In this document: positions 34,831-43,089 of the stretch, piece by piece
How positions within the stretch are numbered: the first letter of the stretch is position 1
Layout: the number at the start of each line of letters is the position of its first letter
DNA from: an uncultured Verrucomicrobiota bacterium
Lineage (GTDB): Bacteria > Verrucomicrobiota > Verrucomicrobiia > Limisphaerales > UBA9464
Assembly: GCA_903939515.1 (NCBI GenBank)
Contig: CAJAHH010000009.1
Coordinates: 1 to 64,000 of the forward strand
DNA: 64,000 nucleotides
Reading direction: 5' to 3'
The notes under the pieces: model-generated
Seen by the model: only the letters and a program-made list of their open reading frames with translations
Databases searched by the model: none
What the model was told of the DNA's origin: nothing
Translations under genes and position numbers: made by a program

Positions 34831-35616
34831 ATGCCTCTCGGACTTATCGGACTCAAGGTGGGTCATACCCGTGTGTATGATGCCAATGGTGTACTCGTGC
34901 CCGTCACGGTCGTCCATGTCGGACCCAACCGGGTTCTGCAGGTCAAGACCAAGGCCTCGAAGGACGGCTATTCTGCCGTCCAGCTCGGCTACGGAGACCA
35001 GAAACTCGGCCGTCTGACCAAGCCTCTCATCGGGCACCTCGCCAAGCAGGGTGTCAAGGTGGACGCTCCCGGACAGGGCGGCGAACAGCCGGTCATCACC
35101 GGTGTTAAGCGCATCCGCGAATTCCGCGACTTTTCCAAGGAAGTGAAGTCCGGAGACACCGTGGGCGCAGATATCTTCCAGATCGGCCAATTTGTGGATG
35201 CCATTGGCACCACCAAGGGCCGCGGCTTCGAAGGTGTTGTCGCCCGCTGGAGTTTCCGCGGCGGTGATGCAACTCACGGCGCCAAGGGTTGGCACCGTCG
35301 TTCGGGCGCCATCGGTCAGCGCCTCTTCCCCGGAACCGTCATGCGCGGCATGAAGATGCCCGGTCACATGGGTGTGGTTCGTCGCACTTCCCAGAATCTG
35401 GAAATCATTCAGGTTCGCCCGGAAGACAACGTGCTCCTCATCAAGGGCAATTTCCCGGGCAGCGAAGGTGATTATTGCATCATTCGTGAGGCAAAGAAGA
35501 TCTCCATCAACTCCGCCCGCCTGAAGCAGATCACCGACGCCCGTAAGAAGGCCAAGGATGCTGCCACGTCCAAGAAGGTCGAAAAGAAGGCTGCCGCGGC
35601 TGCCAAAAAGAAGTAA
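34831..35616 (+). CDS. rplC: 50S ribosomal protein L3
   Basis: 261 residues, about 50 longer than E. coli L3. Core: LIGLKVGHTRVYD, GTTKGRGFEGVV, GDATHGAKGWHRRSGAIG and MPGHMGVVRRT. The extra length is in an internal segment (DAPGQGGEQPVITGVKRI region) and a lysine/alanine-rich C-terminal tail (ARKKAKDAATSKKVEKK onwards). Binds 23S rRNA near the peptidyl transferase centre. Confidence 0.96.
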   Translation: MPLGLIGLKVGHTRVYDANGVLVPVTVVHVGPNRVLQVKTKASKDGYSAVQLGYGDQKLGRLTKPLIGHLAKQGVKVDAPGQGGEQPVITGVKRIREFRDFSKEVKSGDTVGADIFQIGQFVDAIGTTKGRGFEGVVARWSFRGGDATHGAKGWHRRSGAIGQRLFPGTVMRGMKMPGHMGVVRRTSQNLEIIQVRPEDNVLLIKGNFPGSEGDYCIIREAKKISINSARLKQITDARKKAKDAATSKKVEKKAAAAAKKK

Positions 35617-35632
35617 CTAAGGAACACGCTCG

Positions 35633-36259
35633 ATGAAACTTTCGATCAAAGACTCCAAAGGAAACGCTGCAGGCGAACTCGATGTCCGTTTCGAGTTGAT
35701 CGCCAACGGTCGCGGCACCCAAGCCGTCCACGACACCGTGGTCGCTTACAATGCTGCTCAGCGCAGCGGTACCGCCTGCACAAAGACCATGGGTGACGTT
35801 GCCGGTACCGGCAAGAAGCCCTGGCGCCAGAAGGGAACCGGTCGCGCTCGCGCCGGCTCCTTCGCCAGCCCTCTGTGGCGTGGCGGCGGCGTGGTCTTCG
35901 GACCCAAGCCCCGTGACTTCTCCAAGAAGGTCAACAAGAAGGTCAAGAGCCTAGCCCTCCGCAAGGCGCTCAGTGAGCGTTTGAAGTCCGGAGACGTCGT
36001 GCTCATCGATGACCTGCAAATCGCCAACGGGAAGACCAAAGACTTCGTTTCCGTGCTACAGGCTCTGGGTCTCGATGGTAACACCAACCTCGTGGTCTTG
36101 GGCTCTGCCAACAAGTCCGCCTACCTCGCCAGCCGCAACGTGACCGGCGTGGAACTTAAGACCGCTTGCCTGGTCAACACCTACGACCTGCTGAAGTACG
36201 ACAAGCTCGTCTTCACCAAGTCTGGCTTCGAGGCGGTTGAGGCGCGCATCGCCAAGTAA
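35633..36259 (+). CDS. rplD: 50S ribosomal protein L4
   Basis: 208 residues. Contains KPWRQKGTGRARAGS (the exit-tunnel loop) and FGPKPRDFSKKVNKK. A clear ribosome-binding site AAGGA (35619-35623) lies 9 bases before the ATG, one of the few in the window. In other bacteria L4 controls the S10 operon; whether it does so here is unknown. Confidence 0.96.
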   Translation: MKLSIKDSKGNAAGELDVRFELIANGRGTQAVHDTVVAYNAAQRSGTACTKTMGDVAGTGKKPWRQKGTGRARAGSFASPLWRGGGVVFGPKPRDFSKKVNKKVKSLALRKALSERLKSGDVVLIDDLQIANGKTKDFVSVLQALGLDGNTNLVVLGSANKSAYLASRNVTGVELKTACLVNTYDLLKYDKLVFTKSGFEAVEARIAK

Positions 36260-36277
36260 CCAGAAAGGGATATCAAC

Positions 36278-36559
36278 ATGACCATTTTCGACACCATCAA
36301 GACGGTCCGCATCACTGAAAAGGCGGCCCTCCAGACCGAAAAGTTCAACAAGTACACCCTTCTGACCGATCGACGTGCCTCCGCGCCGCAGATCAAGAAG
36401 GCCGTGGAGCAGCTCTTCAATGTGAAGGTAACCAAAGTCAACACGGCGAACTACGAGGGCAAGGCTCGTCGCAAGATGACCAAGGCTGCCGGCAAGAGCA
36501 GCGACTACAAGAAGGCCATCGTCACCCTCAAGAAGGGCGACAAGATCGCTTTGGTGTAA
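36278..36559 (+). CDS. rplW: 50S ribosomal protein L23
   Basis: 93 residues. TVRITEKAALQTEKFNKYTL and VEQLFNVKVTKVNTANYEGK match bacterial L23, which sits at the polypeptide exit and receives trigger factor and SRP. A good ribosome-binding site AAAGGGA precedes the ATG by 7 bases. In the standard S10 operon rplB comes next; here a strong terminator follows instead. Confidence 0.96.
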   Translation: MTIFDTIKTVRITEKAALQTEKFNKYTLLTDRRASAPQIKKAVEQLFNVKVTKVNTANYEGKARRKMTKAAGKSSDYKKAIVTLKKGDKIALV

Positions 36560-36580
36560 TCCACCCGAACCGTTTGCTTC

Positions 36581-36620
36581 AACGGCGCAGGACTCGCAAG
36601 AGTCCTGCGCCGTTTGTTTT
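36581..36620 (+). terminator. Strong rho-independent terminator after rplW
   Basis: A perfect 14-pair stem AACGGCGCAGGACT / AGTCCTGCGCCGTT with loop CGCAAG is followed by TGTTTT. It closes the ribosomal protein cluster; the usual next gene (rplB) is absent. Confidence 0.92.
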
Positions 36621-36622
36621 GA

Positions 36623-36865
36623 CCCTCTATCTTTCGCAACCGGATTCTTTTCCCTTACAGAGCCTGTCCCTACCGACGAACCCCTCTTACAGAGCCTGTC
36701 CCTACTGACGAACCTCCTTACACAGCCTGTCCCTACCGAAGAGCCCCCTTACAGAGAGCCTGTCCCTACCGACGAACCCCTTACAGTGCCGGTCCCTGCT
36801 GTAGAACCCTCTATCTTTCGCAACCGGATCTTTTCCCTTACAGAGCCTGTCCCTACTGTTGAGAC
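36623..36865. repeat. Tandem repeat (31-32 base units) upstream of rarA
   Basis: Six units begin at 36655, 36687, 36718, 36749, 36781 and 36838 with the core TTACAGAGCCTGTCCCTAC. Four are spaced exactly 31-32 bases. A 31-32 base flank (CCCTCTATCTTTCGCAACC...TTTTCCC) occurs twice, at 36623-36654 and 36807-36837, each time just before a unit, so the array shows nested duplication. The units are imperfect and there are no spacers, hence not CRISPR. The last unit reaches the rarA start codon. The core recurs at 52158 and 52194. Confidence 0.9.
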
Positions 36866-38305
36866 GTGTCGCAGTCGAACCTCTTTGAATTGGGCGGAGC
36901 GGCGGGCGCGCCAAACCCGGCCACCCCGGAGGGCATGAGCCCTCCTCGGATTGATACGGAACGATCCATGTCGGCTGCCCCGCTGGCCTCCCGGATGCGA
37001 CCGCGCACCTTGGAGGAGTACGCAGGCCAGCGGCACCTTCTGGCCCCGGGTCTACTGCTCCGTCGCGCCATTGATGCCGACCGCATCCAGTCCCTCATCT
37101 TCTTCGGGCCGCCCGGAACCGGTAAGACCACCCTGGCCCAAATCATCGCTGCACGCTCGAAGTCCCACTTCGAGAAACTCAACGCGGTAGAATCCAATTT
37201 GGCTGAAATGCGCCGTGTTCTACAGGGAGCCAACCATCGGCTTCGCAATACCGGTGAATCTACCCTGCTCTTCATCGACGAAATCCACCGATTCAACCGC
37301 GCTCAACAGGATGTGCTCTTGCCCGATGTGGAGAGTGGAGCGGTCAAGCTCATCGGGGCGACGACACACAATCCCTTCTTCTTCATCAACTCCCCGCTGG
37401 TCTCCCGATCCCAGGTCTTTGAGCTCCGGTCTTTGGACGAGTCCGACCTCTTGAATTTGCTCCAACGGGCTCTTTCGGACTCCGAACGCGGTCTCGGTCA
37501 CCTCCGCATCACCGCCGAGCCCGAGGCGCTGGCTCATCTGGCCAGAGTCTCCGACGGAGACGCACGCAAGGCGCTCAACTCTATCGAGATCGCCGCCATG
37601 ACTACCCCTCGAGGGAGCGATGGTATTATCCGCATCTCCCTGTCCGTGGCCGAGGAATGCATCCAACGGAAGGCGGTGGTTTATGACGGCGAAGGCGATG
37701 CCCATTACGACACCATTAGCGCCTTCATCAAGTCCATGCGCGGCAGCGATCCCGACGCGTCGCTCTACTGGTTAGCCAAGATGATCCATGCCGGCGAGGA
37801 TCCCCGGTTCATCGCCCGCCGGATTATGATCCACGCCGCCGAGGACGTCGGATTGGCGGACCCCATGGCTTTGGTACTGGCCACCGCCGCCTGCCAAGCC
37901 GCCGAAGTCATCGGATGGCCGGAGGCCCGCATCCCCATCGCCGAGGCAGCCCTCTACATCGCCACCGCCAACAAGAGCAACTCGGTGGTCAAAGCCATCG
38001 ATGCAGCTCTCGAGGACATCCGTTCCGGCCGAACGCTGGCCGTGCCGAACCACTTGCGGGACGGTCACTACGCCGGATCGAAGGTCTTAGGGCATGGCGA
38101 AGGCTACCGCTACGCCCATGATTTCCCTGGGCATCATGTCGCACAGGATTATTTGGGAGCCACCCGTCGTTTCTACGAACCCAGCACTCAGGGGCATGAG
38201 CGCAAAATCTCCGAGCGCTTGGACCAGTGGCGCAAGACAGCAACCGAGAACGGGCCCCATCCCTCAGGGCAGCCCAGCACGACGAAGACGTCTCCGACGT
38301 TGTGA
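36866..38305 (+). CDS. rarA: Replication-associated recombination protein A (RarA/MgsA)
   Basis: A 479-residue AAA+ clamp-loader-like ATPase: QRHLL near the N-terminus, Walker A GPPGTGKTT, Walker B LLFIDEIHRFN, sensor 1 GATTHNP, then DGDARKALNSIE and the MgsA tetramerisation part (HAAEDVGLADP; YAHDFPGHHVAQDYLG). Acts at stalled replication forks. Starts at a GTG (36866) lying at the end of the tandem repeat; no Shine-Dalgarno motif is seen, and the 46-residue N-terminal extension before the conserved part (RMRPRTLEEYAGQ) leaves downstream ATGs (36935 or 36968) as alternatives. Confidence 0.93.
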   Translation: MSQSNLFELGGAAGAPNPATPEGMSPPRIDTERSMSAAPLASRMRPRTLEEYAGQRHLLAPGLLLRRAIDADRIQSLIFFGPPGTGKTTLAQIIAARSKSHFEKLNAVESNLAEMRRVLQGANHRLRNTGESTLLFIDEIHRFNRAQQDVLLPDVESGAVKLIGATTHNPFFFINSPLVSRSQVFELRSLDESDLLNLLQRALSDSERGLGHLRITAEPEALAHLARVSDGDARKALNSIEIAAMTTPRGSDGIIRISLSVAEECIQRKAVVYDGEGDAHYDTISAFIKSMRGSDPDASLYWLAKMIHAGEDPRFIARRIMIHAAEDVGLADPMALVLATAACQAAEVIGWPEARIPIAEAALYIATANKSNSVVKAIDAALEDIRSGRTLAVPNHLRDGHYAGSKVLGHGEGYRYAHDFPGHHVAQDYLGATRRFYEPSTQGHERKISERLDQWRKTATENGPHPSGQPSTTKTSPTL

Positions 38306-38324
38306 CCGCCGCCGCGAATCAGGC

Positions 38325-38690
38325 TCACATCGGATCGTCCCGACGGTCGATTTGCCGGCGTTCACGTTTGGTGGGGCGCCCTAGCCCGCGAGCTCGGAAC
38401 CCCGGTTCTAGTTTTTTCTTCCGGGCCTCTTCACGGGCTTCAGGCGGCGTCAGATCCTCAGCGAATTGAACGACCTCCGGCGCTGAAACCCGGCGCGGCG
38501 GAAAGCCGAGGAGCTTGTAAACCCGGGTAATATCGCCCGTCCGCGCCGACACGGTCTCCCCGGCCCGAGCCTCCCGGGCAGGCTTGATGGCAACCCCGTC
38601 AACCAGCACCAACCCTTCCTTAATGGCCGTCTGGGCCAAGGATCGCGATCGGTACAACCGAATATTCCAAAGCCACTGATCCCACCGCAT
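38325..38690 (-). CDS. S4-domain RNA-binding protein (Hsp15-like)
   Basis: 121 residues. The S4 motif covers residues 1-65 (MRWDQWLWNIRLYRSRSLA; KEGLVLVDGVAIKPA; TGDITRVYKLLGFP), followed by a basic tail (GRPTKRERRQIDRR). E. coli Hsp15 binds 50S subunits carrying stalled peptidyl-tRNA. ATG 38690 is chosen; another ATG lies 6 codons upstream at 38708. A long antisense frame continues further upstream through the vapBC genes but is not real. Convergent with rarA, 19 bases apart. Confidence 0.88.
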   Translation of the reverse strand: MRWDQWLWNIRLYRSRSLAQTAIKEGLVLVDGVAIKPAREARAGETVSARTGDITRVYKLLGFPPRRVSAPEVVQFAEDLTPPEAREEARKKKLEPGFRARGLGRPTKRERRQIDRRDDPM

Positions 38691-38841
38691 GGGAGCAGCA
38701 TGAAGCATCCCCGCCGAAGCGCCAACCCTTCCGAAGGACGGACCGCGATTGAAGATAGACCCGAAGAATTCCCGGTGGAGCCGATCGGAGAATGACCATA
38801 AACTCCTTGTTGATGCCTGATGTCGGTGCATGATGTCACCT

Positions 38842-39066
38842 ATGAGAACCGTCATCGATGTCCCCGATGCACTCATCGAGTCATTAGACCAAGTCGGCGC
38901 TCTTGAACAGCGCTCTCGGGCAGCGTTGATCCGCGATGCGATCACCCAATACCTCAAGGTGAAATCCGTCCCGGCCGCCGAAGAGGCGTTCGGTCTTTGG
39001 AGGAAGAGAGAGGTGGACGGCGTCCAATACCAAAAGTCTCTCCGCGACGAGTGGGGAACCCGATGA
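38842..39066 (+). CDS. Ribbon-helix-helix antitoxin (VapB-type)
   Basis: 74 residues from the third of three in-frame ATGs (38830, 38833 and 38842); MRTVIDVPDALIESLDQ is the typical N-terminal strand and first helix of CopG/MetJ-like antitoxins, with DAITQYLK helix. The C-terminal part (EEAFGLWRKREVDG) would wrap the toxin. Overlaps the PIN toxin start by 4 bases (ATGA). TGATG-type short repeats upstream (about 38813-38840) may be its autoregulatory site, unproven. Confidence 0.82.
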   Translation: MRTVIDVPDALIESLDQVGALEQRSRAALIRDAITQYLKVKSVPAAEEAFGLWRKREVDGVQYQKSLRDEWGTR

Positions 39067-39428
39067 AGGCCGTTTTCGACACCAACATCCTGGTCGACTA
39101 TCTGGCCGGCATCGAGGCGGCCAAGGACGAACTGGCCCGATACCGCATCCGGCAAATCAGCATCATCACCGTCATCGAGTTGATGGTGGGCGCCAAGGAG
39201 GCCGGAGAAGAAGCGTCGATCCGGGGATTTCTGTCCTCGTTCGAGGTTCTGGAGCTGTCGACTGAAATTGCCCACGAGGCCATCCGCCTGCGCAGGCAAT
39301 TGCGACTCAAGATCCCCGACGCGATCGTCTACGCAACAGCACGGACTCAAGGCTGCTTGCTGGTGTCCCGCAATACCCGGGAATTAAAGTCCGAGTGGCC
39401 TGACATTCGCATCCCTTACCGACTCTGA
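39063..39428 (+). CDS. PIN-domain toxin (VapC-type RNase)
   Basis: 121 residues. PIN-domain acidic residues: Asp in FDTNILVDYLAG, Glu in TVIELMVGAKEAG, Asp in IPDAIVYATA, and a late Asn/Arg (SRNTREL). Typical VapC endonucleases cut tRNA or rRNA. It overlaps its antitoxin, an arrangement that keeps expression coupled. The pair sits between an S4 protein gene and hldA, with no neighbouring mobile element; likely an acquired module. Confidence 0.88.
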   Translation: MKAVFDTNILVDYLAGIEAAKDELARYRIRQISIITVIELMVGAKEAGEEASIRGFLSSFEVLELSTEIAHEAIRLRRQLRLKIPDAIVYATARTQGCLLVSRNTRELKSEWPDIRIPYRL

Positions 39429-39576
39429 TCCGGGGTCCGGACTCCGGAGGCCCGCACGAGCCCCGATACCGTCTCTTGCGCGACCGGATCACTCGGTTTT
39501 CTACGACTCCCGCGAAAGGGACTGCGCAAAAAGAAATCGTTGGTCGCAGCCCGTTGCATTCTTAGGCTCCACAGCC

Positions 39577-40590
39577 ATGAGCGATCTATCGAAGTCGCGG
39601 CTCCAAGAACTCTTGGCGGCGGCGTCCCGAGCACGGCTATGGGTCATCGGCGATGTAATGCTAGACCAATTTGTCTGGGGTCGGGTGAGTCGTATCTCGC
39701 CGGAGGCCCCGGTGCCCATCGTGGATTTTGACCGGGAGAATCTTATGCCCGGCGGAGCGGCCAATGTTGCCCGCAACGTCACCGCCCTGGGCGGCAGCGC
39801 CGATTTAGCCGGGGTGATTGGCAAGGACGAGGCCGGCCAAACCCTCCGGGATTTGCTCGCCTCCGAACGCATCGGCTGCCGCAGTCTTGTCACCTCGGCA
39901 CGGCGACGCACCACCACCAAAATGCGCATCGTCGCCGGGCAACAGCAGATCGTGCGCCTCGACCGCGAAACCCGGGGTGAGATCGAAGCAGCCGCCACCC
40001 AGGCACTGCTGACCAAACTCGAGCGTGCCCTTCCCCGACTCGATGGCGTGGTGGTGGGCGACTACGGCAAAGGAGTCGTCACCCAGGCGCTCCTCGACGG
40101 GATCCGGGATCGCTGCAAAGAAGTGGGTTGCTGGCTGAGCGTCGATCCCAAGCCAGTGCACCAACTCAACTTGCGCGGGCTTTCCTTGATCACTCCCAAT
40201 CGCAAGGAAGTCTTCGAGTTGGCTGGAGTAGAAGACTCGGTCCGCGCAACCAATCCCATGTCCGACTCACCGCTTCAGGAAGCCGTTCGACGACTTCAGG
40301 AAACCCTGCGGCCCGCCCTGTTGCTGGTCACCCTGGGCGAATTAGGCATGCTCTTGTGCCGGCGCAACGAGCCCCCCTTCCATGTCCCCACAGTCGCCCG
40401 CGAAGTCTTCGACGTCTCCGGAGCCGGAGACACGGTCATCGCCGCCTTCACGTTGGCCATCGCAGCTGGAGCCTCGCCGGTCGAAGCGACCGTCTTTTCC
40501 AACCACGCGGCCGGAGTGGTGGTGGGTAAACGGGGTACAGCCACTGTTAGTCCGGCCGAGCTTCTGGCCACCTTCGACACCCACGCTTGA
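39577..40590 (+). CDS. hldA: Heptose 7-phosphate kinase (HldA/RfaE1)
   Basis: A 337-residue PfkB-family sugar kinase. It has GDVMLDQFVWGRVSRISPEAPVP, the family's N-terminal signature, PGGAANVARNV, DPKP, TLGELGMLL and the PfkB C-terminal catalytic motif DVSGAGDTVIAAFTLA. Phosphorylates D-glycero-beta-D-manno-heptose 7-phosphate at C1. Corresponds to the N-terminal half of E. coli HldE; the adenylyltransferase half is the separate gene at 1192. Followed after 5 bases by gmhB. Confidence 0.93.
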   Translation: MSDLSKSRLQELLAAASRARLWVIGDVMLDQFVWGRVSRISPEAPVPIVDFDRENLMPGGAANVARNVTALGGSADLAGVIGKDEAGQTLRDLLASERIGCRSLVTSARRRTTTKMRIVAGQQQIVRLDRETRGEIEAAATQALLTKLERALPRLDGVVVGDYGKGVVTQALLDGIRDRCKEVGCWLSVDPKPVHQLNLRGLSLITPNRKEVFELAGVEDSVRATNPMSDSPLQEAVRRLQETLRPALLLVTLGELGMLLCRRNEPPFHVPTVAREVFDVSGAGDTVIAAFTLAIAAGASPVEATVFSNHAAGVVVGKRGTATVSPAELLATFDTHA

Positions 40591-40595
40591 TCCCC

Positions 40596-41150
40596 ATGAG
40601 ACCCGCGATATTTCTCGATCGAGACGGAACGCTCATCCACGAAAAGCACTACTTGCACCGCCCTGAAGAGGTCGAATTTTTCGCGGAAGCCGCCCCCGCC
40701 CTGAGGCGCTTGAGCGACGCGGGGTTTGCGCTGATCGTGGTAACCAATCAATCCGGTGTTGGCCGGGGCTATTTCACCGAGGCTGATGTCGATCGGGTCC
40801 ACGCCCATATCCAGTCCGAAATGGCCCAAGCCGGCGTCAAATTCCTAAAATTCTATTCGGCCTTTGAAGCCCCGGATCAACCCAGCCGCGGGCGTAAGCC
40901 CTCGCCCCAATTAATCTGGGATGCCCGGGATGAATTTCAACTCGACCTCCCGTCTAGCTACATGGTCGGCGACAAACGCATCGACCTCGAGGCCGGTTGG
41001 AATGCCGGAGTGAGGCGGAGTTTTCTGGTGCGCACGGGCTATGGTGCCGAACTGGAACGCGCCGAAGGATCAGCCCTGAATCCGGGGATTGTCGTCGATG
41101 GGTGGCTGCAAGTAGCCGACTGGATTCTGAACTCGCGATCCAACGACTGA
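40596..41150 (+). CDS. gmhB: Heptose 1,7-bisphosphate 7-phosphatase (GmhB-like)
   Basis: A 184-residue HAD hydrolase. Motif I FLDRDGTLI, motif II VTNQSGVGRGYF (both diagnostic for the GmhB/HisB-N group), Lys in RGRKPSPQLIW, and motif IV GDKRIDLEAGWNAG. Removes the 7-phosphate in ADP-heptose synthesis. The region that in E. coli GmhB carries the zinc-binding Cys-X-His and Cys-X-Cys pairs here reads FYSAFEAPDQPSRGRK and has no cysteine, so the zinc loop is absent. Start ATG 40596, in a tight pair with hldA. Confidence 0.88.
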   Translation: MRPAIFLDRDGTLIHEKHYLHRPEEVEFFAEAAPALRRLSDAGFALIVVTNQSGVGRGYFTEADVDRVHAHIQSEMAQAGVKFLKFYSAFEAPDQPSRGRKPSPQLIWDARDEFQLDLPSSYMVGDKRIDLEAGWNAGVRRSFLVRTGYGAELERAEGSALNPGIVVDGWLQVADWILNSRSND

Positions 41151-41176
41151 ACTAGAGTCTTCAGCAGCCCCCAACT

Positions 41177-41578
41177 TCAGGACTCACTCGCCTCCGGGAC
41201 TTCCATACGGAAACGGGGGATTCTCACCACGACGCAGCGCCCAGTATCGTCGACTCCCAGGTAGGAACCCTCGGCCACTGCGGAGTTTGTTCCGATAATG
41301 TGCCGACTGTTGTAGCTGAATTTGCCTCCCGGCTCGATCAACGGCGTCTCTCCGACCACGCCATCGCCCTCCACCACCAACACCGTGTCGTCCTCATGGG
41401 TCACCACCCACTTGCGCCCACGGAGGGTCACCGGAACCGGAGAGTGATTGTGGATCGAAATAAAGTAGATGAACGAGTGCGGCTTGTCGGACTGGTCAGC
41501 CCGGAGACGCTGGTAGAGCAGTCGGTCCACCGTGACTTTCAGTCCGGGCAATTCGATCATTTCCCCAATGGTTCCCAT
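41177..41578 (-). CDS. apaG: ApaG-domain protein
   Basis: 133 residues. The ApaG (fibronectin III-like) fold shows YFISIHNHSPVPVTLRGRKWVVT, GVVGETPLIEPGGKFSYNS and the GSYLG-type strand. ApaG proteins are tied to nucleotide (Ap4A) or ion metabolism; the function remains unclear. I start at ATG 41578; a GTG at 41590 is also in frame. Divergent from miaB. Confidence 0.85.
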   Translation of the reverse strand: MGTIGEMIELPGLKVTVDRLLYQRLRADQSDKPHSFIYFISIHNHSPVPVTLRGRKWVVTHEDDTVLVVEGDGVVGETPLIEPGGKFSYNSRHIIGTNSAVAEGSYLGVDDTGRCVVVRIPRFRMEVPEASES

Positions 41579-41705
41579 CTGGCGGAACACTAGTCTGGAA
41601 CAATTCGGTTGGCCAACAGCGGTTTACTGGACCTCCCAGAGAATGCGCGCTTGATCGTGGCATCACGCCGCTTACCAGGATATCGTCACCCCGTCGTTCG
41701 ACACC

Positions 41706-43067
41706 ATGCCCAGCGTTTACATCAAGACCTACGGTTGCCAGATGAACGAACGGGACAGCGAGGCTGTCTCGGTACAACTCTTGGCCCGCGGCTACTCCCT
41801 GGCTCCCACGGAGAGCGAGGCCGACGTCGTCCTGCTCAACACCTGCAGTGTTCGCGACATGGCCGAACAGAAGGCCCTAAGCCGGATGCAGAATGTCATC
41901 GGTGCAGACCGCAAGCGCGGAAACAAAAAGATCTTCGGCTTCTTGGGCTGCATGGCCCAGAGCCGGGGGGGCGAACTCATCGACCAATTGCCCGGAGTCG
42001 ACCTCGTCCTCGGGACACAGAAGACTCACCGAACCGGGGAATACCTCGATGCGCTGCTGTCCGGTTCGCGCGACAAGGTCGTGGACACGGCCGATGAACC
42101 CGGCAGCGAGTCGGCCATCCGCGAGCATCTGGGTCATGGCGTTGGCAACGATTCCCGACCCGTCACAGCCTTTGTCAGCATCATGCAAGGGTGCAACCAG
42201 CACTGTACCTTTTGCATTGTACCCTCCACCCGGGGTGAGGAGCGGAGCCGCCCCATGGAAGACATCGTCGCCGAGTGCCAAGAACTGGCCTCACGCGGGG
42301 TCCGCGAGATCACCTTGCTCGGCCAAATTGTCACCAGCTATGGCCGCCGGATGTACCCGGTGCTGGACGGCCGCAGCGCCTTCGTCCAACTCATCGAGGC
42401 AGTCCATGCCATCGAGGGCATTGAACGAATTCGTTTCACCTCGCCCCATCCCAAGGGCTACGGCGACGACCTTGTGGATGCCTACGGTCGTCTCCCGAAA
42501 CTGGTGGAGAGTGCGCACTTGCCCGTCCAAAGCGGATCTAACCGTCTGCTCAAGCTCATGCACCGAGGATACACCCGGGAGCGCTTCCTGGAGATCATTG
42601 CGAAGCTCCGAGCCGTCCGCCCCGACATGGGGGTAAGCACGGACATCATCGTCGGCTTTCCTGGCGAAACCGAAGAAGACTTCCAAGAGACGCTTTCTCT
42701 CTGCCAGCAAGTCCAGTTCGATCAAGCCTTCCTCTTCAAGTACAGCCGGCGACGGGATACCCCGGCGGCCGAGATGCCCGACCAGTTGGCGGAAGAGGTC
42801 ATTGAGGAGCGCCATCAACGGCTCCTGGCTGAGATCAACCGCATAGCGATGGCCAAGTTCGAGGCTCTAGTGGGCAGCATAGTGGAGGTGTTGGTTGAGG
42901 GCCCCAGCCATCGCAACCCCGCGCGCTACGAAGGCCGGACCCGAACCAACAAGATCACCGTCTTCGAAGGATCACCCCGGCATCAGGGTCAGCTCCTCAA
43001 TCTTCGCATTGAGCGGGTGGGTAGCTTCACACTCTACGGCAACCCGGCCATCATCGGCCTCGATTGA
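41706..43067 (+). CDS. miaB: tRNA-2-methylthio-N6-dimethylallyladenosine synthase
   Basis: A 453-residue radical-SAM methylthiotransferase. The N-terminal auxiliary cluster has Cys11 (TYGCQMN), Cys47 (NTCSVRD) and Cys82 (LGCMAQ). The radical-SAM cluster is CNQHCTFC (163, 167, 170) with the EERSRPM signature, and the TRAM domain occupies the C-terminal 60 residues (EALVGSIVEVLVEG; GRTRTNKITVF). Adds the methylthio group to ms2i6A37 in tRNAs reading UNN codons. Length is right for the family. Confidence 0.95.
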   Translation: MPSVYIKTYGCQMNERDSEAVSVQLLARGYSLAPTESEADVVLLNTCSVRDMAEQKALSRMQNVIGADRKRGNKKIFGFLGCMAQSRGGELIDQLPGVDLVLGTQKTHRTGEYLDALLSGSRDKVVDTADEPGSESAIREHLGHGVGNDSRPVTAFVSIMQGCNQHCTFCIVPSTRGEERSRPMEDIVAECQELASRGVREITLLGQIVTSYGRRMYPVLDGRSAFVQLIEAVHAIEGIERIRFTSPHPKGYGDDLVDAYGRLPKLVESAHLPVQSGSNRLLKLMHRGYTRERFLEIIAKLRAVRPDMGVSTDIIVGFPGETEEDFQETLSLCQQVQFDQAFLFKYSRRRDTPAAEMPDQLAEEVIEERHQRLLAEINRIAMAKFEALVGSIVEVLVEGPSHRNPARYEGRTRTNKITVFEGSPRHQGQLLNLRIERVGSFTLYGNPAIIGLD

Positions 43068-43089
43068 GTCGTTCCCAACTGAGGAATAC

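Larger units (their letters stand above)
36560..36865. other. Gene-free region between rplW and rarA
   Basis: Holds the rplW terminator (36581-36620) and the tandem repeat region (36623-36865). Apart from these I see no gene. Minus-strand frames through it encode low-complexity strings such as GTGSV that arise from the repeat and are not treated as genes. Confidence 0.75.

Noticed and set aside
36623..36865. CRISPR array
   Set aside because: Units are contiguous and imperfect with no unique spacers, and no cas genes are present.
36702..37036. Minus-strand frames rich in GTGSV and GRDRLC repeats
   Set aside because: These come from translating the tandem DNA repeat and overlap rarA in antisense.
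38691..39350. Upstream extension of the S4-protein frame
   Set aside because: The frame stays open antisense through the VapBC genes, but S4 homology begins at 38690, so I shortened the gene.
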